Made by a program: the position numbers and the translations under genes. Positions 5,869-10,709 of a stretch of 10,709 bases of DNA are shown here, piece by piece; position 1 is the first letter of the stretch; each line of letters begins with the position of its first letter. The DNA lies in NCBI GenBank assembly GCA_009703465.1, contig WLGC01000014.1, positions 1 through 10,709 on the forward strand. Reading direction: 5' to 3'. The notes beneath the pieces were generated by a model. It saw only the letters and a list, made by a program, of their open reading frames with translations. It was not told where the DNA came from and did not search any database. The stretch is from Actinomycetota bacterium. Lineage in GTDB: Bacteria > Actinomycetota > Actinomycetes > Actinomycetales > Microbacteriaceae.

Positions 5869-8800
5869 ATGTTCAAGAAGATACTGGTAGCCAATCGTGG
5901 CGAAATCGCGGTCAGAGCCTTTAGGGCCGCCTATGAGCTGGGCGCTAAAACCGTAGCTGTTTTCCCTTATGAAGACCGAAACTCAACCCACCGACTAAAA
6001 GCAGATGAGTCATATCAAATTGGCTCTCCGGGACACCCGGTTCGCGCATACCTTGATGTTGCCGAAATAATTCGGGTAGCCCTTGAATCCGGTGCCGACG
6101 CTATTTATCCCGGCTACGGTTTTCTTTCTGAAAATCCCGATCTTGCTCAGGCGGCTGCGGCGAATGGAATAACCTTCATCGGACCAACCTCTGATGTTTT
6201 GGAAATGGCCGGTAATAAGGTAATCGCCAAAGAGGCGGCAATCCGAGCTGGAGTTCCAGTTCTAAAATCCTCGCCATCTTCGGCAAACGTGGATGAGCTA
6301 GTTAGTCAAGCGGCTGCCATCGGATTCCCAATTTTTGTTAAAGCAGTTGCTGGCGGCGGCGGCCGTGGAATGCGAAGAGTGGCAAAGCAGGAAGATCTTC
6401 TGGCTGCGCTGACCGAAGCTTCAAGAGAAGCTCAGAGCGCATTTGGCGATCCACGAGTATTTCTAGAACAAGCGGTGATTCGACCAAGGCACATAGAGGT
6501 TCAGATTCTGGCTGATACTTTTGGCAACGTGGTCCACCTTTTTGAGCGCGACTGTTCAATTCAGCGTAGGAATCAAAAAGTTGTTGAAATTGCTCCGGCA
6601 CCGCTGATTGATGAAGATCTTCGTCAAATGCTTTATAGAGATGCCGTAGCCTTCGCCAGAGAAATCGGCTATCAAAATGCCGGAACGGTTGAGTTCCTTA
6701 TTGACACCGTCGGAGACAATGCTGGCAAGCATGTCTTTATTGAGATGAACCCAAGGATTCAGGTAGAGCACACGGTAACTGAAGAAATTACCGATGTCGA
6801 TCTGGTCCAATCGCAAATGCGAATTGCAGCCGGTGAATCTTTACCTGATCTGGGTCTAACTCAAGACAAAATTTCGATGCACGGGTTTGCCGTTCAATGT
6901 CGCATTACAACTGAAGATCCGGCGCAAAACTTTAGACCGGACACCGGAAAGATAACGACCTATCGCTCACCGGGTGGAGCAGGAATCCGCCTAGACGGTG
7001 GAACCATCACAACCGGTGCTGAAGTCAGTCCGCACTTTGATTCGATGTTGGTAAAACTCATAGCTACTGGTCGTGATTTTCCATCGGCTGTCACCAGGGC
7101 CAAACGTGCTCTGGCGGAATTCAGAATTCGCGGTGTATCTACAAACATTGCCTTTTTGCAGGGACTGCTTGCCGATCCGATCTTCGAATCTGGCGACCTG
7201 AGCACATCATTCATTGACGAACACCCTGAGTTATTCAAGGCACGCACCTCTCAGGATCGCGGAACCAAAATTCTTGCCTGGTTAGCTGATGTAACCGTTA
7301 ATCAGCCAAATGGTCCACGCGCTTCGCATGTCACACCTGCAGTGAAGCTACCAAAAATTGATTTATCAATTCCTGCTCCTTCTGGCTCTCGTCAACGACT
7401 ATTGGAGCTTGGACCGGAAGCTTTTTCTAAGGCGCTTCGTGCTCAGAAGTATGTTGCTATAACCGATAGCACATTTAGAGATGCGCACCAGTCATTACTG
7501 GCTACAAGAGTTCGCGGTCGTGACTTAGTTGCGGTTGCACCGTATGTTGCAAGGCTTACTCCAGAACTTCTCTCAGTTGAAGCCTGGGGAGGCGCAACCT
7601 ACGACGTAGCTCTTAGGTTCTTGGGTGAAGATCCATGGCAACGTTTAGCTCAACTAAGAGAAGCGATGCCAAATCTGTGCATTCAGATGTTGCTTCGCGG
7701 CAGAAATACAGTTGGCTACACTCCTTATCCAGTTGAAGTCACCGATAGCTTTGTCGCTGAAGCTGCTGCCACTGGCGTAGACATATTCAGAATTTTTGAT
7801 GCTCTTAATGACGTGGAGCAAATGAAGCCAGCAATCGAAGCGGTGTTGAAGACAAAAACTGCAATTGCTGAAGTTGGGCTTTGCTACACAGCAGATCTTC
7901 TGGATCCAAATGAAAAGCTTTATACCCTTGACTACTACTTGGAGATTGCCAAGAAAATTGTTGACGCCGGCGCACACATAATTGCTATCAAGGACATGGC
8001 CGGATTGCTTAGACCTGCGGCTGCGGCAAAACTAGTTTCGGCATTACGTGAAAAATTTGATTTACCGGTTCATCTGCATACTCATGACACCGCCGGGGGG
8101 CAATTGGCTACTCTGATGGCTGCGATCAACGCGGGTGTTGACGCAGTGGATGTGGCCTCGGCCCCGATGGCCGGCACAACCTCACAGCCATCAGCTTCAG
8201 CGCTGGTTGCGGCCCTAGCAAACACCGATCAGGATTGTGGTTTATCACTTTCGGCGGTTACTTCGCTTGAGCCTTATTGGGAAGCGCTAAGAAAGGTTTA
8301 CGCACCATTCGAATCTGGATTGCCAGGTCCTACCGGGCGGGTCTACACTCATGAAATTCCGGGTGGTCAATTATCGAATCTTCGACAACAGGCAATTGCG
8401 CTGGGTATCGGTGATCAATTTGAAAAAATTGAGGACATGTACGCTGCGGCAAATCAAATTCTTGGTCGCCCAACAAAAGTCACACCGTCTTCAAAAGTTG
8501 TCGGCGATTTGGCACTGCATCTAGTTGCCGTTGGTGCAGATCCAGCAGACTTTGCCGAAAACCCTCAGAACTACGATGTCCCAGATTCGGTCATCGGGTT
8601 TATGTCTGGTGAGCTAGGGGAGCTTCCTGGAGGCTGGCCGGAGCCATTCAGGACAAAAGTGCTGGCTGGAAAAAATATAAAGTTTGGCATTACTCCGGTA
8701 AACGCAGAAGACCTAGAGAGTTTGCAGGGAAAAGATTCAGATCTTCGCCGAGCAACACTCAACCGCCTACTTTTCCCAGGCCCAACCGCTGATTTCCTAA

Positions 8801-9276
8801 AGTCACAAGAGAGCTTTGGAAATCTCGATCAAATCGACACTGTTGACTATCTGTACGGTCTAGAGCAGGGGGTAGAGCACGTGATTACCCTGTCAAAGGG
8901 TGTGCAACTCTTTGTGGGCTTGGAGGCTATTGGATCACCAGACGCTAAGGGCCTTCGTACCGTCATGGCAACGCTAAACGGTCAACTGAGACCGATAAAC
9001 GTTCGTGATCGAAAGATTGCTATCGACACCGTTCAGGCCGAAAAGGCCGATCCGGCAAACCTTGGCCATGTTGCTGCCCCATTCTCTGGAGTGGTAACCC
9101 TTCAGACCGTAGAGGGGGCTCAGGTGGAAATTGGCCAGCCGGTAGCAACAATTGAGGCAATGAAGATGGAGGCCACCATAACTGCCTCCGCGGCCGGAAT
9201 TGTCTCTCGCCTAGCGGTTTCCAAGACCCAGTCGGTTGAAGCCGGAGATCTAATCCTTAGTATCAAGCCGGCATAG
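5869..9276 (+). CDS. pyc: Pyruvate carboxylase
   Basis: Biotin-dependent anaplerotic enzyme that carboxylates pyruvate to oxaloacetate using ATP and bicarbonate. All three activities are on one chain of 1135 residues, the normal length. The biotin carboxylase domain (about 1-450) begins FKKILVANRGEIAVRAF and has the ATP-grasp glycine loop GGGGRGMR (162-169) and EMNPRIQVEH from E292. The carboxyltransferase domain (about 525-800) has RDAHQ (537-541), the lysine expected to be carboxylated, K708 in AIKDMAG, the metal-binding HTH histidines H737 and H739, and the catalytic threonine T872 in KVTPSSK. The biotin domain carries AMKME with the biotinylated lysine K1099. All key residues are intact. 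The start at 5869 is chosen for its ribosome binding site and family N-terminus. It is divergent from a ParA-like gene and followed by a MinD-like gene. Confidence 0.97.
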   Translation: MFKKILVANRGEIAVRAFRAAYELGAKTVAVFPYEDRNSTHRLKADESYQIGSPGHPVRAYLDVAEIIRVALESGADAIYPGYGFLSENPDLAQAAAANGITFIGPTSDVLEMAGNKVIAKEAAIRAGVPVLKSSPSSANVDELVSQAAAIGFPIFVKAVAGGGGRGMRRVAKQEDLLAALTEASREAQSAFGDPRVFLEQAVIRPRHIEVQILADTFGNVVHLFERDCSIQRRNQKVVEIAPAPLIDEDLRQMLYRDAVAFAREIGYQNAGTVEFLIDTVGDNAGKHVFIEMNPRIQVEHTVTEEITDVDLVQSQMRIAAGESLPDLGLTQDKISMHGFAVQCRITTEDPAQNFRPDTGKITTYRSPGGAGIRLDGGTITTGAEVSPHFDSMLVKLIATGRDFPSAVTRAKRALAEFRIRGVSTNIAFLQGLLADPIFESGDLSTSFIDEHPELFKARTSQDRGTKILAWLADVTVNQPNGPRASHVTPAVKLPKIDLSIPAPSGSRQRLLELGPEAFSKALRAQKYVAITDSTFRDAHQSLLATRVRGRDLVAVAPYVARLTPELLSVEAWGGATYDVALRFLGEDPWQRLAQLREAMPNLCIQMLLRGRNTVGYTPYPVEVTDSFVAEAAATGVDIFRIFDALNDVEQMKPAIEAVLKTKTAIAEVGLCYTADLLDPNEKLYTLDYYLEIAKKIVDAGAHIIAIKDMAGLLRPAAAAKLVSALREKFDLPVHLHTHDTAGGQLATLMAAINAGVDAVDVASAPMAGTTSQPSASALVAALANTDQDCGLSLSAVTSLEPYWEALRKVYAPFESGLPGPTGRVYTHEIPGGQLSNLRQQAIALGIGDQFEKIEDMYAAANQILGRPTKVTPSSKVVGDLALHLVAVGADPADFAENPQNYDVPDSVIGFMSGELGELPGGWPEPFRTKVLAGKNIKFGITPVNAEDLESLQGKDSDLRRATLNRLLFPGPTADFLKSQESFGNLDQIDTVDYLYGLEQGVEHVITLSKGVQLFVGLEAIGSPDAKGLRTVMATLNGQLRPINVRDRKIAIDTVQAEKADPANLGHVAAPFSGVVTLQTVEGAQVEIGQPVATIEAMKMEATITASAAGIVSRLAVSKTQSVEAGDLILSIKPA

Positions 9277-9282
9277 GGCGTT

Positions 9283-9309
9283 TTGCATAGCTCCCACTGT
9301 GGGTAAACT
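9283..9309 (+). promoter_or_regulatory. Possible promoter of the MinD-like gene
   Basis: TTGCAT (9283-9288) and TAAACT (9304-9309) are 15 bases apart, slightly short. TAAACT fits the TANNNT pattern and would give a leader of about 48 bases. The spacer contains a palindrome, described separately. Confidence 0.4.
9293..9303. repeat. Perfect 5-bp-arm palindrome, possible operator
   Basis: CCCAC-T-GTGGG sits between the candidate -35 and -10 boxes of the MinD-like gene and touches the -10. The position suits a repressor or activator site. It has no T run, so it is unlikely to be the pyc terminator. Confidence 0.35.
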
Positions 9310-9316
9310 TGGAAAG

Positions 9317-9339
9317 TTCGGTGGAGCGCAACCCCCGAA
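9317..9339 (+). other. Leader hairpin before the MinD-like gene
   Basis: TTCGG (9317-9321) pairs with CCGAA (9335-9339), extended by two G-C pairs past one mismatch, around a loop AGCGCAA. It lies in the predicted leader, 14 bases before the Shine-Dalgarno. It could stabilise the message or be protein-bound; it is too small to be a known riboswitch. Confidence 0.3.
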
Positions 9340-9353
9340 GAAAATTGCTAACT

Positions 9354-9358
9354 AGGAG
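9354..9358 (+). promoter_or_regulatory. Ribosome binding site supporting a GTG start
   Basis: AGGAG ends six bases before the GTG at 9365, making this GTG the likely start of the MinD-like gene. Confidence 0.65.
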
Positions 9359-9364
9359 TAAGTC

Positions 9365-10621
9365 GTGGCCAAAAAGGATAAAAACTCAAAAGCCGACAAA
9401 GTAGATTTTTTGTCTGATAATTCGGCCGATAAGTTTGATTCAGTCTCGTCTGCGCCTGAGAGTTCTGAGCTGGAAAATTCTGAGCGCAACTCCGATAACT
9501 CATTCTCCATGGCCGAGGTTGCAATCGAAGCTGGCTCGATAGATCTAACTCCTGGCACCTCTTCTATTCAAGTTGTCACCGAGGAATCACTGAGCCTGAG
9601 AGAGCAGGCTCCAGAGGTTCAAGAATTGCGTCGCTCGAACTACTCGAGAAGAGACAGTCTTCGTGGCGAGATCTTTGATCAGCCTGAACCAGCAGCAATG
9701 CTTACCGCCGATCGTCTTCTGGATGTAAGTCCAAGAAATAGACCAGCCCCAGATTCCGCACTTCGCCGAATTTTGTATTTTGCAACTTTGAAATTGGTCA
9801 ACCTCGGCGACTCTTTGAAAGTAAGAGAACGCAAAGCTCTTGATGCTCGAATCGGTGCACCTGTAACCGGCGGCGCAAAGTTTGTTCCAGTACTTACTCG
9901 AAAAGGCGGTGTTGGTAAAACTACCATCACGACACTTTTGGGAATGGCAATGGCTATTTCACGCGAAGACCGTGTAATTGCAATTGATGCAAACCCGGAC
10001 CGTGGAACTTTGGCAGAGCGAGTCAGTAAATCAACACGCTTTACGGTTCGAGATGTAGTTAATCGCGCTGCTGCAATTGATGGTTTTACAGATTTCTCAA
10101 CCATGGTTTCTCGAGATGAAACCCGTCTAGATGTCTTAGCTTCTGATTCAGACCCAATGCTTTCTGAAGCATTCGACGAGGGTGACTACAACGTTGTTGC
10201 AGATATGACCGCTAGGTACTACTCAATCGTTCTTACCGACTGCGGAACTGGAATTGTTCACTCCGTAATGCGCCCAACTCTGCAGCGAGCATCAGGATTA
10301 GTAATTGTCTCCGGCGGTTCCGTTGATGAAGCAAGGCTTGCCTCGGAGACGCTTACCTGGCTAGAGGCAAACGGCTACGGAGACCTTGTCAGAAACTCTG
10401 TGGTTGCTCTAAATACCGCAACCCAGGCAACACGCTTAGTAAAGCTTGATGAAATAGAACAGCACTTCAAAACGCGTGTCCGTCACGTTGTTCGCGTGCC
10501 GTATGACCCAGCACTTGCCGCTGGATCAGTTATAAAGTTCAGTGACCTCAAGCCGGGAACTAGGCAAGCTGCTCGCGAGTTAGCAGCGCTCGTTGTCGAC
10601 GGATTAAACAATCCGGTCTAG
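9365..10621 (+). CDS. MinD/ParA-like ATPase with disordered N-terminus, type VII secretion-associated type
   Basis: Deviant-Walker-A ATPase of 418 residues. Residues 1-110 are Ser-, Asp- and Glu-rich and probably disordered. A conserved-looking linker follows, with TADRLL (114-119), RRILYFATLKLVNLGDS (134-150) and ALDARIGAPV (158-167). The ATPase core has KGGVGKTT (180-187) with the signature lysine K180, the IDANPDRGTL segment (207-216) and the Walker B-like VLTDCGTG (289-296). This arrangement, linker plus the NPD-x-GTL motif, resembles the MinD-like proteins encoded beside actinobacterial type VII (ESX) loci, such as EspI. No ESX gene is present here, so the function is unknown. It starts at a GTG with a good Shine-Dalgarno and follows pyc by 88 bases with what looks like its own promoter. 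Superfamily certain, subgroup inferred. Confidence 0.9.
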   Translation: MAKKDKNSKADKVDFLSDNSADKFDSVSSAPESSELENSERNSDNSFSMAEVAIEAGSIDLTPGTSSIQVVTEESLSLREQAPEVQELRRSNYSRRDSLRGEIFDQPEPAAMLTADRLLDVSPRNRPAPDSALRRILYFATLKLVNLGDSLKVRERKALDARIGAPVTGGAKFVPVLTRKGGVGKTTITTLLGMAMAISREDRVIAIDANPDRGTLAERVSKSTRFTVRDVVNRAAAIDGFTDFSTMVSRDETRLDVLASDSDPMLSEAFDEGDYNVVADMTARYYSIVLTDCGTGIVHSVMRPTLQRASGLVIVSGGSVDEARLASETLTWLEANGYGDLVRNSVVALNTATQATRLVKLDEIEQHFKTRVRHVVRVPYDPALAAGSVIKFSDLKPGTRQAARELAALVVDGLNNPV

Positions 10622-10625
10622 CTTC

Positions 10626-10631
10626 TAAAGT
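10626..10631 (+). promoter_or_regulatory. Candidate -10 box of a leaderless promoter for def
   Basis: TAAAGT lies nine bases before the ATG at 10641, with no Shine-Dalgarno between (CAAACCAAT). Transcription would begin at or within a few bases of the start codon. Confidence 0.4.
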
Positions 10632-10640
10632 CAAACCAAT

Positions 10641-10709
10641 ATGCCAGTCAGGGAAATTCGTCTTTTTGGCGACCCAGTTCTAAAAACTGTTTCAGATCCA
10701 GTTATTGAA
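10641..10709 (+). CDS. def: Peptide deformylase, N-terminus (partial)
   Basis: Metalloenzyme that removes the formyl group from the initiator methionine of new proteins. Only the first 23 residues are inside the window, and the frame is open to the edge. The sequence MPVREIRLFGDPVLKTVSDP matches the family N-terminus, in which a hydrophobic strand leads to GDPVL. The catalytic GxGLAAxQ, EGCLS and HExDH motifs lie beyond the edge and cannot be checked. It is 19 bases downstream of the MinD-like gene, probably with its own leaderless start. Confidence 0.85.
   Translation, partial: MPVREIRLFGDPVLKTVSDPVIE

Noticed and set aside
9679..10104. Minus-strand frame of 141 codons inside the MinD-like gene
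   Set aside because: A shadow of the ATPase coding region, rich in Arg, Ser and Pro as antisense frames often are, with no start signal.
1..10709. Mobile elements, CRISPR arrays, tRNA or rRNA genes
   Set aside because: No transposase or integrase motifs, spaced direct repeats, cloverleaf or rRNA-like segments were seen; coding density is high throughout.

Overview
The window looks like a piece of chromosome from a small-genome, mid-GC actinobacterium, most probably Micrococcales/Microbacteriaceae (the freshwater Luna/Rhodoluna/Aquiluna type would fit). The reasons are the actinobacterial order CDP-alcohol phosphatidyltransferase, GarA-type FHA protein, FtsR-type MerR and Rv1830-type MerR, protein sequences closest in style to high-GC Gram-positives, several apparently leaderless genes with TANNNT -10 boxes, and a base composition near one half GC. 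Assignments come from motif recognition; no search was run.

Layout. Bases 2-2244 are a tight plus-strand run: the last 19 codons of an unidentified gene, cmk (cytidylate kinase) and der (double-GTPase ribosome assembly factor). Bases 2272-4092 hold a second unit with its own -10 box: a CDP-alcohol phosphatidyltransferase, a GarA/OdhI-like FHA protein and an FtsR-like MerR regulator translationally coupled to it, closed by a weak terminator. A second MerR-like regulator, homologous to mycobacterial Rv1830 (ResR/McdR), follows on its own at 4195-4743. It meets tail to tail a minus-strand ParA-type ATPase with a long C-terminal tail (4753-5799). Divergent from that is a full-length pyruvate carboxylase (5869-9276). 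It is followed by a second deviant-Walker-A ATPase with a disordered N-terminus, of the type usually found with type VII secretion genes (9365-10621), and by the first 23 codons of peptide deformylase (10641 onward).

How the genes fit together. The block mixes growth-control functions (nucleotide supply, ribosome maturation, membrane lipid synthesis, division regulators) with central-carbon control: GarA-type proteins restrain the 2-oxoglutarate dehydrogenase complex, and pyruvate carboxylase refills oxaloacetate. No mobile elements, CRISPR arrays, tRNA or rRNA genes were seen, and no gap between genes exceeds about 125 bases. The window is mostly ordinary core genome. The points most worth a second look are the altered GarA phosphorylation motif, the two orphan ParA/MinD-type ATPases flanking pyruvate carboxylase, the compacted garA-ftsR-resR block, and the symmetric divergent -10 element.
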